DNA of 64,000 bases. Source: CAZRCZ01 sp964598765 (GTDB lineage Bacteria > Sumerlaeota > Sumerlaeia > MVZB01 > JAJFLK01). Positions 17,411-25,516 of this stretch are shown here, in pieces (position 1 is the first letter of the stretch; each line of letters begins with the position of its first letter). Below the pieces are notes generated by a model. The model searched no databases and was not told where the DNA came from. It was given only the letters and a program-made list of their open reading frames with translations. A program made the translations under genes and the position numbers. Location: the NCBI GenBank assembly GCA_964598765.1, contig CAZRCZ010000010.1:95855-159854 (forward strand). The letters run 5' to 3'.

Positions 17411-18274
17411 TTGATTTGGCAGTGTCGAAATCGCCGGTTTGAATTGACGGATAGGGTCCTCGTCATGGGGATTCTTAACGTCACGCCCGATTCGTTCAGC
17501 GACGGGGGCAAGTTTTGTGATCCCGAAGTTGCCGTCGCGCGCGCCTTGGAGATGGTCAGCGGAGGAGCGGACATCGTTGACCTCGGCGGGGAATCGAGCC
17601 GTCCGGGGGCAGAACCGGTCTTGGTCGAAGAGGAATTGCGTCGGGTTCTGCCGGTCTTGAAATTGCTCCGTCCGAAGACCGACGCCGCGATCTCGATTGA
17701 CACCGTGAAGGCCGAAGTCGCGCAAGCCGCGCTGGATGCCGGGGCCGACATCATCAACGACATCACGGCGTTGCGAGGAGACCCGCGCATGGTAGAGGTG
17801 GTCGCCCGCGCCAAGGCCGGCGTCGTCTTGATGCACATGCAGGGCGAACCACGCACCATGCAATCGGCGCCGCATTACGAAAACATTGTCGCTGAAATTA
17901 TGGGGTTCCTTGCCGAACGCGTACAGGAAGCAGAGCAAGTGGGAATCAGGCGGGAGCAAATCGCCCTCGATCCGGGCATCGGTTTCGGCAAGACTCTGGA
18001 GCATAACTTGAAAATTTTGCGCCGCCTCGACGAATTTTGCGCTTTGGATTTTCCATTGCTGATGGGACTTTCGCGCAAATCGTTCCTGCGTAAATTGCTC
18101 GATCTTCCACACGACCAACATTCCGCCGAAGTCAATCAAGCCCTCCTCGACGCGACGTTGGCGTCGTCCGTCGTCGCGATCCTGCGCGGGGCGTCCATCG
18201 TCCGCGTTCACGATGTTGAGCCGATGGTCCGCACCGCAAAATTCGCGCGCCTTTTGCGCCGAGGGATTCCTTGA
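17411..18274 (+). CDS. folP: Dihydropteroate synthase
   Basis: A 287-residue TIM-barrel enzyme condensing p-aminobenzoate with hydroxymethyl-dihydropterin pyrophosphate in folate synthesis (the sulfonamide target). Family motifs are in order: VMGILNVTPDSFSDGG, DLGGESSRPGAEPV, SIDTVKAEVAQAAL, INDITALRGD, LMHMQGEPRTMQ, ALDPGIGFGKTLEHN and GLSRKSFL, then a C-terminal VRVHDV. The start is TTG at 17411, because a stop lies four codons upstream and GAGGT sits five bases before it. The next ATG at 17465 would remove the first strand. It stands alone, without other folate genes beside it. Confidence 0.95.
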   Translation: MIWQCRNRRFELTDRVLVMGILNVTPDSFSDGGKFCDPEVAVARALEMVSGGADIVDLGGESSRPGAEPVLVEEELRRVLPVLKLLRPKTDAAISIDTVKAEVAQAALDAGADIINDITALRGDPRMVEVVARAKAGVVLMHMQGEPRTMQSAPHYENIVAEIMGFLAERVQEAEQVGIRREQIALDPGIGFGKTLEHNLKILRRLDEFCALDFPLLMGLSRKSFLRKLLDLPHDQHSAEVNQALLDATLASSVVAILRGASIVRVHDVEPMVRTAKFARLLRRGIP

Positions 18275-18286
18275 TGAGGGATTATC

Positions 18287-18404
18287 ATCCGCAGATTTCA
18301 CAGATTACGCAGACGAGAAACAAGAATTTACAAGCCCCCGGACCCCCGAATTTGATAATAAAATGGAAAATCGCAATCTGCGGCATCCGCGAAATCTGCG
18401 GATT
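18287..18404. repeat. CCGCAGATT-type inverted intergenic repeat
   Basis: The left arm 18287-18314 (CCGCAGATTTCACAGATTAC) and the right arm 18371-18404 (ATCCGCGAAATCTGCGG) are inverted imperfect copies of a widely seen short-period repeat. It lies between folP and the HIT gene. The rest of the 284-base gap shows nothing recognisable. Confidence 0.6.
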
Positions 18405-18558
18405 TCCCATCCTGTCGCCTCTCGATTTTTTCCATGAATCCCAGACATGAAATTCGTATGCTTGAACCCGTTGGGCGCAATGGAGATCTGACGCACCGAT
18501 GCTGTCGGATACCCGCTCTGTGCCTTTGTGGTGAAACTTCAGGAAAGGGAGCCAACCC

Positions 18559-18906
18559 ATGACCGATAATTGCGTCTTCTGCAAAGTCGCCGCCAAGCAA
18601 ATTCCCTCCAAACCCGCTCATGAGGACGCAACCTATTACGCCTTCCACGACATCAATCCCGTCGCGCCGACGCACGTTCTCATCATCCCGCGCAAACACA
18701 TCCCGACGCTGAACGATCTCGCGCCGGAGGATGAAAAACTGGTCGGCGGGATGTTCACGCTTGCCAAGAAAATCGCCGCCGAACTAAAAATCGCGGAACC
18801 GGGTTATCGGATCATCTTCAACTGCAACCCGCAGGCCGGCCAAACCGTCTATCACATCCATTTGCATCTGATCGGCGGCCGGGCGATGAAGTGGCCTCCG
18901 GGCTGA
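18559..18906 (+). CDS. HIT-family (HINT-like) nucleotide hydrolase
   Basis: 115 residues, the usual size of bacterial HinT proteins. The C-terminal triad His99-Ile-His101-Leu-His103 in QTVYHIHLHLIGG is intact, with the nucleophilic central His, and CVFCK near the start is typical of this branch. Substrates of the family are purine nucleoside phosphoramidates and AMP-lysine-like adducts. A GGAAAGGAG ribosome site lies upstream. Confidence 0.93.
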   Translation: MTDNCVFCKVAAKQIPSKPAHEDATYYAFHDINPVAPTHVLIIPRKHIPTLNDLAPEDEKLVGGMFTLAKKIAAELKIAEPGYRIIFNCNPQAGQTVYHIHLHLIGGRAMKWPPG

Positions 18907-18968
18907 CCATCCTTGATCTACACAATCCAATGTGTGAGAATTGACTCGCATCCAAGGAGGATTTCATC

Positions 18969-19175
18969 ATGGCCACCAATCTCGCGCTAAACGACCGGCT
19001 GATTAACGAAGCCCGCAGAATGGGGAAACACAAGACCAAGCGGGAAGCGGTCAATGCGGCGTTGGAGGAATACGTGCAAAAGCGGAAGCAACTCAAAATC
19101 CTCGATCTCATGGGGACCATCGAGTATTACCCCGATTATGATTTCAAGGAATTGCGAAGGAGAAAACGCAATTGA
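18969..19175 (+). CDS. vapB: VapB-type antitoxin
   Basis: 68 residues with an N-terminal ribbon-helix-helix-like segment (TNLALNDRLINEARRMG) and HKTKREAVNAALEEYVQKRK, typical of the DUF2191/VapB family that binds DNA and a PIN toxin. A strong AAGGAGG site lies eight bases before the ATG. The tail IEYYPDYDFKELRRRK is the likely toxin-binding end. The stop overlaps the toxin start by four bases. Confidence 0.88.
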   Translation: MATNLALNDRLINEARRMGKHKTKREAVNAALEEYVQKRKQLKILDLMGTIEYYPDYDFKELRRRKRN

Positions 19176-19603
19176 GAGTCCTCGTGGATTCCTCAATCTG
19201 GTCCGTGGCTCTTCGCCGTGATTATGCCTTCTTGAACGATGGGGAAAGAGAGGCTGTTGACGAATGGACCGAACTTCTCCGCGAGAGGCGCGCCGTTTTG
19301 ATTGGACCGGTTGTTCAAGAAGTTTTGTCGGGGATAAAACACGAATCGCAACACCGAATTCTCGAAGAAAGAATTCTGTCGTTTCCGATCATTGCGGCGG
19401 GAGAAGAGGACTACCTGTGCGCGGCGCGAATGTTCAATCAATGCCGCGCGCATGGGGTCACGGGCACGGCCATTGACCTTCTCCTGTGCGCCGTTGCCGT
19501 TCGCCTTGATATACCCATTTTCACAACCGACGCGGACTTCAAACGCTATGCGCGGCATCTGCCGGTTCGGCTTCATGCCGCTCGACAGGCGGGAAAAGGC
19601 TGA
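19172..19603 (+). CDS. vapC: VapC-type PIN-domain toxin
   Basis: 143 residues beginning with TTG inside the antitoxin stop codon. The acidic PIN residues are visible: Asp6 in VLVDSSIW, Glu in VVQEVLSGI, Asp in TAIDLLLCAVA and Asp in FTTDADFKR, the Mg-binding site of a single-strand RNase. VapC toxins cleave tRNA or rRNA and are silenced by VapB. The gene ends eight bases before hemC, so the module sits directly upstream of a housekeeping gene and may share its transcript. Confidence 0.9.
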   Translation: MRVLVDSSIWSVALRRDYAFLNDGEREAVDEWTELLRERRAVLIGPVVQEVLSGIKHESQHRILEERILSFPIIAAGEEDYLCAARMFNQCRAHGVTGTAIDLLLCAVAVRLDIPIFTTDADFKRYARHLPVRLHAARQAGKG

Positions 19604-19611
19604 GAGGGAAT

Positions 19612-20529
19612 ATGTCTCCCATGATTCGCATCGGCACGCGCGGGAGCCGGTTGGCGCTTTGGCAGGCCGAGCTTGTCGCTGGCAAACTCAAGTCGCTTGG
19701 CGTCGAGTCCATTTTTGAGGTCATTCAAACGATGGGCGACCAAGACCAGAATAGCGATTTCGGCGCGATCGGGGCCAAGGGAGTTTTCGTCAAGGAGATC
19801 GAGACCGCCCTCCTTGAACGCAGGATTGATCTGGCCGTCCACAGTCTCAAGGATTTGCCGACGGAATTGTCCGAGGGGCTTGTCCTTGGCGCGGCGATGG
19901 AGCGCGAATCCCCCTATGACGGTCTTGTGAGCCGCGAGGGAATGAAGCTGGATCAACTTCCCTTGGGCGCGACGATTGCGACGGGAAGTTTGCGCCGGGC
20001 GGCGCAAGTTCTTGCCATGCGCCGCGACCTGCAAATTCTTCCCCTGCGCGGCAACGTCCCGACGCGCGTCCGCAAAATCCAGGAAGGTTCCGCCGACGCC
20101 ACCTTGCTCGCGCTTGCCGGACTCCGGCGGCTCGACATGGAAAAGGAAATCGCGCAAGTTTTTTCTCCCGATCAAGTGACGCCTTCGATGGGTCAGGGAG
20201 CCATCGGCATTGAATCGCGCTCGGGCGAATTTGCCGATCTTCTGAAATCGCTCGATCATGCCCCGACCCGCCGCGCGATTGAGTCGGAGCGCCTCTTCAT
20301 TTCACGGATCGGCGGCGGATGTAAAACTCCCGCCGGAGTTCTTGCCGAACCGATCTCAAACGGAAATTGGAAAATCACCGCCGTGCTTTCGTCGCCGGAT
20401 GGAAAATCGCTTCTTCGCCATTCCCGCGAAGCCACAAACGCCGACGATCTCAATCCCGCCGCCCTCCAACTCGCCGACCAAATGCTCGCCCACGCCGACG
20501 CCGCCATCCGCGCGACGCTTCATCCCTGA
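19612..20529 (+). CDS. hemC: Hydroxymethylbilane synthase (porphobilinogen deaminase)
   Basis: 305 residues. The enzyme joins four porphobilinogens into hydroxymethylbilane for haem and sirohaem/cobalamin. Visible signatures: IRIGTRGSRLALWQAELV, GAIGAKGVFVKEIE, DLAVHSLKDLPTE, GTSLRR-type ATGSLRRAAQV, LRGNVPTRVRKI, MGQGAIGIESR, and Cys237 in GGGCKTPAGVLAEP, which attaches the dipyrromethane cofactor. The first ATG (19612) is used; a second ATG four codons in is also possible. Its pathway partner cobA-hemD lies 3.4 kb downstream, separated by a toxin-antitoxin pair and a HEAT-like gene. Confidence 0.96.
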   Translation: MSPMIRIGTRGSRLALWQAELVAGKLKSLGVESIFEVIQTMGDQDQNSDFGAIGAKGVFVKEIETALLERRIDLAVHSLKDLPTELSEGLVLGAAMERESPYDGLVSREGMKLDQLPLGATIATGSLRRAAQVLAMRRDLQILPLRGNVPTRVRKIQEGSADATLLALAGLRRLDMEKEIAQVFSPDQVTPSMGQGAIGIESRSGEFADLLKSLDHAPTRRAIESERLFISRIGGGCKTPAGVLAEPISNGNWKITAVLSSPDGKSLLRHSREATNADDLNPAALQLADQMLAHADAAIRATLHP

Positions 20530-20546
20530 TTTCACGCGCTTCCGTA

Positions 20547-20575
20547 TTGAACCGGCTTTGCAAATGTGTTACATT
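20547..20575 (+). promoter_or_regulatory. Candidate promoter of the RHH/PIN module
   Basis: TTGAAC (20547-20552), a 17-base spacer, then TACATT (20570-20575). The ATG at 20583 lies only seven bases after the -10 box, so the transcript would be nearly or fully leaderless. Confidence 0.4.
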
Positions 20576-20582
20576 GTCCGAC

Positions 20583-20801
20583 ATGAAATCCACCCTGACC
20601 ATACGGCTTGATTCCGAATTGGAGAACTTGCTCAACCGCCTTTGCCGCGAGTGCGGCAGAACGCGGAGCGATTTGGCGCGTGAGTCTCTGCGGCGTCAAT
20701 TGAATATCTTGCGCTTCGAGCGTCTGCGGCGCAAGGCCCTCCCGTTCGCCGAGGCTCGCGGTTACCTGACCGATGAGGATGTGTTCCGGGATGTGTCGTG
20801 A
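20583..20801 (+). CDS. Ribbon-helix-helix antitoxin
   Basis: 72 residues. The N-terminus TLTIRLDSELENLLNRLCRE is a classical ribbon-helix-helix DNA-binding fold (CopG/Arc type), followed by GRTRSDLARESLRRQL. The C-terminal tail LPFAEARGYLTDEDVFRDVS is the probable toxin-neutralising end. The gene overlaps the PIN gene by four bases (GTGA). No Shine-Dalgarno is seen before the ATG, in line with a leaderless transcript. Confidence 0.85.
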   Translation: MKSTLTIRLDSELENLLNRLCRECGRTRSDLARESLRRQLNILRFERLRRKALPFAEARGYLTDEDVFRDVS

Positions 20802-21205
20802 GGGTTTTCCTCGACACGAACGTCCTCGTGAGCGCTTTTGCAACGCGCGGAATTTGTGCGGACCTGTTCAGGGTCGTGATGGCTGAACATCAACTCGTCA
20901 CGGGCGAAGTCGTCCTGCGGGAATTGCGCCGCGTTCTTCGGGCGAAAATCGGCCTTCCTGCCCGAACGATTGACGACATCGAAGCGCTCCTGCGCGAGCA
21001 GGAAGTGGTTCCCAAACCGGACTCTTCCATTGCTCCCGCCGTTCGGGATCCCGATGACCGCTGGATATTGGCCTCCGCCATCGTAGGCAAAGCCGACATC
21101 CTTGTGACCGGAGATCATGATCTCTTGACCATGGGGAGGCATACACCCATTGAAATTGTTGACCCGCGCGGTTTTTGGCAATGGATCCGCAAGTCGGGCG
21201 CTTAA
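20798..21205 (+). CDS. PIN-domain toxin (putative toxin component family)
   Basis: 135 residues. Acidic residues of the PIN active site are present: Asp6 in VFLDTNVLVSAF, Glu in TGEVVLRELRRVL, Asp in RDPDDRWILASA and Asp in VTGDHDLL. This branch (often annotated as PIN-family putative toxin component) differs from the VapC upstream. The start is GTG at 20798, overlapping the antitoxin stop. Predicted activity is RNA cleavage. Confidence 0.88.
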   Translation: MRVFLDTNVLVSAFATRGICADLFRVVMAEHQLVTGEVVLRELRRVLRAKIGLPARTIDDIEALLREQEVVPKPDSSIAPAVRDPDDRWILASAIVGKADILVTGDHDLLTMGRHTPIEIVDPRGFWQWIRKSGA

Positions 21206-21340
21206 ATTGATGAAATGGATCGAAATGTAATCTTCGCGCAAGGCCGCGAAGATTCGTCGAGAAGCTGTTAAAAAGCCGCTTCTTGCGGTATCATCGGTTG
21301 CCGTTGGGCATCCTGAATGCCTTGGCCTAACTCTCTATAC

Positions 21341-21376
21341 GTGCTTCTCTGCGGCCTCCGCGACTCTGCGTTAGTA
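21341..21376. repeat. CTCTGCG-type short intergenic repeat
   Basis: CTTCTCTGCGGCCTCCGCGA followed by CTCTGCGTT just upstream of the next gene. This is a fragment of a common short-period intergenic repeat. Related CTCTGCG/CGCAAAGCCGCAG text recurs at 23748-23870. Confidence 0.45.
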
Positions 21377-21380
21377 ACCG

Positions 21381-23735
21381 ATGAAACCCAAGCAGCCGAT
21401 GCTGAAATTCAAGATACGAATGTTGGTTCTCCTTGCGCCGATTTCGGCATCCTTTCTCCATGCCGAGGAGCCGCGCAGATCCGCGCCGGTCGAGATCATC
21501 GCGCAATACATGAAGGACGCGCAGGAGGGGAAGACGCGGGTGCAACTGCCGGATGTCTTCGCCCGCGAGGGGTATTCCTACGATCAACTTCTTGAGGGGA
21601 TGCGGGAATTTTTGAGAACGACAACACTTCAACCTTTCCAAGTAATGACGGCGCTGGGTTCCTTGGGCGATCGAGGGTGGAAACTTGACTTGGAAATGCT
21701 TCCCAGTGAATCGCCGAGCATAAGGGGGGCAGTGGCCTTCGAGTTAGGATCCACAAGTTCGGAAGCAGTGAAATCCTCGGATGTAAGACAACGCGCCGTC
21801 ATTAAAGCCCTCATTCCATTGCTGGATGATTCGGACAGCTTCGTTCAAAGTTGCGCTTCCTTCGCTCTTTACATGATTGTCCGCGGCCTAATACCGGCTT
21901 CGGGTGAAAGTCTCAAACCCGGCATGATTGGACTTTTGCCCGACATGCGGAAGGCGCTGAAGGGGCATTGGATTCAACTTCAATCCAATCTTGGTGATTC
22001 TTTGTCTGTTCCGCAAGTCGCGACTGATGTGACGACTCCGACCGCAACACTCTCCGATTCCACGCTGATTCAACCCATTCTTGCGTTGGCCGATAACGAT
22101 ATTCCGGGAGATGCGGCCAAGTTGATTGAACGCATCGTTTACGGTTGGGAGGAGCCAGCGCGGAATCGCGCGGCGTTGGAAGCGGGAGTTCGCGCGGGTG
22201 ATGTGCAGATGGCGCGTTTGAGCGCCGCCCTGCTCGCTCATCTTTGGCCTCAATCCTTGGATGAGCGGATCATGAAATTTCTTATCCAAGATTTAGGCGA
22301 TCCCTCCCTGCATGAAATTCCCTCGATCGCCTTTCGCGCGCTCCGCGACGTTCAGTCGGGCGACGCGGAGCCAATTCGATTGCGCCTGCTGGAGGAAGCC
22401 ACCCATTCCAAGAACGCCCAGACGCGTCGGCTTTCCGCGCTAGCGTTGGCGTGGAATCGTCAATACCCTTCGGACGACCGACTTCTGGACCTCGTGGCTG
22501 AGAATCTACAATCCGACAAGGTCCCTTCTAACGGTCTGACATCTCTTGATGTCCTATCGCGTCAAGACAATTCAAACGCGACAAAAAGGCTGTTGACGGC
22601 ATTAGAGAGTGACGATGAGCAGGCGCGAGGACTGGCGGCGCTCGGAGTACTTGAGGGAGGATTCGCGGAGCCGAACTCGGATCTCATTGGAAAACTTGAG
22701 TTTTGCCTGAAGGCAGATTATCGGAAGGATCCGGCGATAGTGAAAAGGACGTTGACACTACTGAGGAAGACGGATCGCAAACTACTGAATCCCAGCCTCG
22801 AGCGTCTTATTCAGGTTAATTCGAACGAACCCTTGATGAATGCTCGGATAGTGGATCTGCTCAGCTTGGATCCTCATTATGTTCCTTCGACAGAAACGAT
22901 CCCAACCTTTGTCGAGTCTCTGCATGACGACGGCTTTTTCGGAAATGCTGGCGACGCGATCGAAGCGCTTGAACGTCCACGCGATCCTTCGTCAGACGGA
23001 CCTATAATTGCCGCATTGCATTCGCGCAACCGCCAGCAACGACTTTACGCCGCTTTGATCCTTCGGAAATCCCGCAGTTATGAGGCCATGCCCCATGAAT
23101 TGGCGAGCGTGGTCTTGGATAACCTGCATGATGACGAAAGCTCCCTCTATCGAGGAGTGGACGAAGAGATACCGGAGGGAGTGTATATTCCCGTTGATAG
23201 CTACCCTTGGTTCAACGCCAAGGATACATCGCTTTATTTGATCGCTCACCCGAGCCTTGCAACGCCGGAGCTTGAAGCTGGCTTGGACGACAGGGATCCG
23301 CAGTATCGGTGGCTTTGCGCATTCGTTCTTGGATCAACGGGAAGGTCAGGACGACTGGATCGGCTTGCGGAAATTCTCATCCCGCGGCTCGAAAGAAGGG
23401 ACGGAATGGCGCTCTACGCCATCGCGCGCCTCGGAAAGAGGGCTGGGCCGTTTCTCGAACCTTACCGAGGGCACCATGATATTCGGATGCGCGCCGCGAT
23501 TGCCGTTCTCTTGGCTCGGATGCGAAATCCCAAGATCAGCATTTATCACGTTCCCGAAGTCGCCGAGATTGACCAGAAATACGAGCAATATCATCGGGCA
23601 TACTGGCAGGCATGGGAGAGTAAAGCCCCGGACGAGGAAAGGTGGAAAATCATGGATGAAGGGGGTAAATACGGCCTAATCTTGGATTTTTTGAAATGTG
23701 TGGACGAAATGCCGGACTGGTGGCATTACAACTGA
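21381..23735 (+). CDS. Secreted HEAT-like repeat protein
   Basis: 784 residues with a signal peptide (MLVLLAPISASFLHAE). The body is a succession of helix pairs spaced like HEAT or PBS-lyase repeats, for example VIKALIPLLDDSDSFVQSCA, ALLAHLWPQSLDERIMKFL, TKRLLTALESDDEQARGLAA and LDDRDPQYRWLCAFVLGSTG. The last part includes RHIGT-like MALYAIARLGKRAGPFLEPY. It is probably a periplasmic scaffold; no catalytic motif was found. It lies between the PIN module and cobA-hemD, flanked by short-period repeats on both sides, which fits insertion into a former tetrapyrrole cluster. Confidence 0.7.
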   Translation: MKPKQPMLKFKIRMLVLLAPISASFLHAEEPRRSAPVEIIAQYMKDAQEGKTRVQLPDVFAREGYSYDQLLEGMREFLRTTTLQPFQVMTALGSLGDRGWKLDLEMLPSESPSIRGAVAFELGSTSSEAVKSSDVRQRAVIKALIPLLDDSDSFVQSCASFALYMIVRGLIPASGESLKPGMIGLLPDMRKALKGHWIQLQSNLGDSLSVPQVATDVTTPTATLSDSTLIQPILALADNDIPGDAAKLIERIVYGWEEPARNRAALEAGVRAGDVQMARLSAALLAHLWPQSLDERIMKFLIQDLGDPSLHEIPSIAFRALRDVQSGDAEPIRLRLLEEATHSKNAQTRRLSALALAWNRQYPSDDRLLDLVAENLQSDKVPSNGLTSLDVLSRQDNSNATKRLLTALESDDEQARGLAALGVLEGGFAEPNSDLIGKLEFCLKADYRKDPAIVKRTLTLLRKTDRKLLNPSLERLIQVNSNEPLMNARIVDLLSLDPHYVPSTETIPTFVESLHDDGFFGNAGDAIEALERPRDPSSDGPIIAALHSRNRQQRLYAALILRKSRSYEAMPHELASVVLDNLHDDESSLYRGVDEEIPEGVYIPVDSYPWFNAKDTSLYLIAHPSLATPELEAGLDDRDPQYRWLCAFVLGSTGRSGRLDRLAEILIPRLERRDGMALYAIARLGKRAGPFLEPYRGHHDIRMRAAIAVLLARMRNPKISIYHVPEVAEIDQKYEQYHRAYWQAWESKAPDEERWKIMDEGGKYGLILDFLKCVDEMPDWWHYN

Positions 23736-23901
23736 CGCTCGACAGTTGTTTGCTCCGCCTCTGCGTTCTATGATGGACGAATGAAACCGACTTGTGACAA
23801 GGATTCCGCCTTACGCAAAGCCGCAGGGCGCGTGGGAAATTTGCATCTCCGCGATCTCTACGGCACTGCGTGAGAATCAAGAACCAAAATTGTAATCACC
23901 G

Positions 23902-25434
23902 ATGCCTTCATCATGGAAACCTCAAGTCTATCTGATCGGTGCGGGGCCGGGGGATCCCGGCCTGCTCACTCTGCGGGGGGAGACGTGTTTGCGCCGCGCC
24001 GACGTCGTCCTCTATGATTCGCTGACCAATCCCTCACTCTTGAAACTGGCCAAGCTGGAGGCGGAAAAAATTTTCGTCGGCAAGAAAGCCGGAGGTCCGC
24101 GCCCCGATCAGGAGTGGATCAACAACCTGATGATCGCCGAAGCGCGAAAAGGGAAAATCGTCGCGCGGCTCAAAGGCGGGGACAGTTTCGTTTTTGGCCG
24201 GGGAGGAGAGGAAGTCGAGGCGCTTCTCGCCGCCGGAATTCGATTCGAGGTCGTGCCCGGCGTGACTTCCGCCGTTGCCGCTCCGGCGAGCGCGGGGATA
24301 CCCGTCACGCGGCGCGGGATTAACTCCATTCTCCACGTCATCGCCGGATACGAAGACCCCGACGATCCGAAGTGCTCCATCCCTTGGGATTTGCTCGCCC
24401 GGCCGGGAGGCACGATTGTCATTCTCATGGGGGCTTCGCGGATTGACAAGATTCTGATGCGTCTGCGCGTCGCGGGTCTTTCCGATTCCACTCCGCTGGC
24501 GACGATTCAACGGGGAACGTGGGCGTGTCAGAAATCGTTGCGCTCGACGCTCGGCAAAGCGGCGGAAGATCCGGCGTCCGCTTATTTGCCGCCTCCTTCG
24601 ATCACCGTGATCGGCGAGGCCGCGGGATTGGACGAGGGATTGAATTGGTTCGAGCGGCGGCCTCTCTTTGGGCGCTCGATCATCCTGACCCGCGATGAAG
24701 AGAAGGATTGGGAAATCGCGGATAGCCTGAGCGAAGCGGGAGCCGAGGTTGTTTCAGTTCCTCTATTGAAATTCGAGGCGACGGGCATTTCCGCCGAACT
24801 CGTCGAGAAATTAAATCGTCTGCGCCAATCGGGAGGCTGGCTGATTCTTCCCAGTCCGACGGCCATCAGGTTTTTTTTCGAGGCGCTTAAGGAATCTGGC
24901 CTCGATGCCCGCGCATTGGGAGGAATCCGCGTGGCGGTGATCGGCGAACGAAGCGCGCGCGATCTTTTGCCTTGCGGCATCCGGGCGGATTTTGTTCCCG
25001 ACGAAGCCAATGCGGCGTCGCTCGCCGAAACTCTTCCGCTGAGTTCGGCGGATCGCATGGCTCTCATTGCGGGATCGAGCATTTCTCGCCCTGAACTTGC
25101 CGAAGGGTTGCGAAAGCGCGGAGTTTCAGTCGAGCATCATTCGCTCTATGTCACGCTTCCAAACGCGGCGGGGATTCAGGAGTTGAACGTCACCTTGGCG
25201 CACGGTTCTCGCAATTCGATTGTCCTTTTTTCCCCTTCCGCCGCCGAGGCGATTGCGAAAAATTGCGGAAAGGGAAACGCGCCGATGGCGGATGCGGCGC
25301 GGTGGGTTGCGATTGGTCCGACGACGGCCCAAGCCATGCGCGAGTTGGGGTTCAAGGTTCATGCGATCTGCGAAAGTCCGGACGCGGAAAGTTTGGTTGA
25401 GGCGTTGGCGAAAAATGTTTCAGAGCAAGAGTAA
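23902..25434 (+). CDS. cobA-hemD: Fused uroporphyrinogen-III methyltransferase / uroporphyrinogen-III synthase
   Basis: 510 residues with two enzymes in one chain. Residues ~6-250 are the S-adenosylmethionine-dependent methylase: LIGAGPGDPGLLTLRG, VLYDSLTNPSLL, ARLKGGDSFVFGRGGEE, VPGVTSAVAAPASAGIPVT and LMGASRIDKI. Residues ~258-505 are HemD-type synthase, with SIILTRDEEKDWEIADSL, LILPSPTAIRFFFEAL, RVAVIGERSARDL and IVLFSPSAAEAI. Together they convert hydroxymethylbilane into precorrin-2 for sirohaem or cobalamin. Such fusions are known in several phyla. The CDS ends within hexamer array 3, which supplies the last residues SEQE and the TAA stop. Confidence 0.95.
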   Translation: MPSSWKPQVYLIGAGPGDPGLLTLRGETCLRRADVVLYDSLTNPSLLKLAKLEAEKIFVGKKAGGPRPDQEWINNLMIAEARKGKIVARLKGGDSFVFGRGGEEVEALLAAGIRFEVVPGVTSAVAAPASAGIPVTRRGINSILHVIAGYEDPDDPKCSIPWDLLARPGGTIVILMGASRIDKILMRLRVAGLSDSTPLATIQRGTWACQKSLRSTLGKAAEDPASAYLPPPSITVIGEAAGLDEGLNWFERRPLFGRSIILTRDEEKDWEIADSLSEAGAEVVSVPLLKFEATGISAELVEKLNRLRQSGGWLILPSPTAIRFFFEALKESGLDARALGGIRVAVIGERSARDLLPCGIRADFVPDEANAASLAETLPLSSADRMALIAGSSISRPELAEGLRKRGVSVEHHSLYVTLPNAAGIQELNVTLAHGSRNSIVLFSPSAAEAIAKNCGKGNAPMADAARWVAIGPTTAQAMRELGFKVHAICESPDAESLVEALAKNVSEQE

Positions 25435-25483
25435 GAGCAAGAGCGAGATTTCGGATTAAGATTATGATTATGATTACGACTAA
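25423..25483 (+). repeat. Compound hexamer array 3
   Basis: Units read GAGCAA, GAGTAA, GAGCAA, GAGCGA, GATTTC, then after one extra G GATTAA, GATTAT twice, GATTAC, GACTAA. The first two units are the final codons and stop of cobA-hemD. The array ends 33 bases before the histidine kinase start. Confidence 0.85.
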
Positions 25484-25516
25484 GAATTGGAAAGCGGGGC
25501 AAATCGTGGGTCGCAG

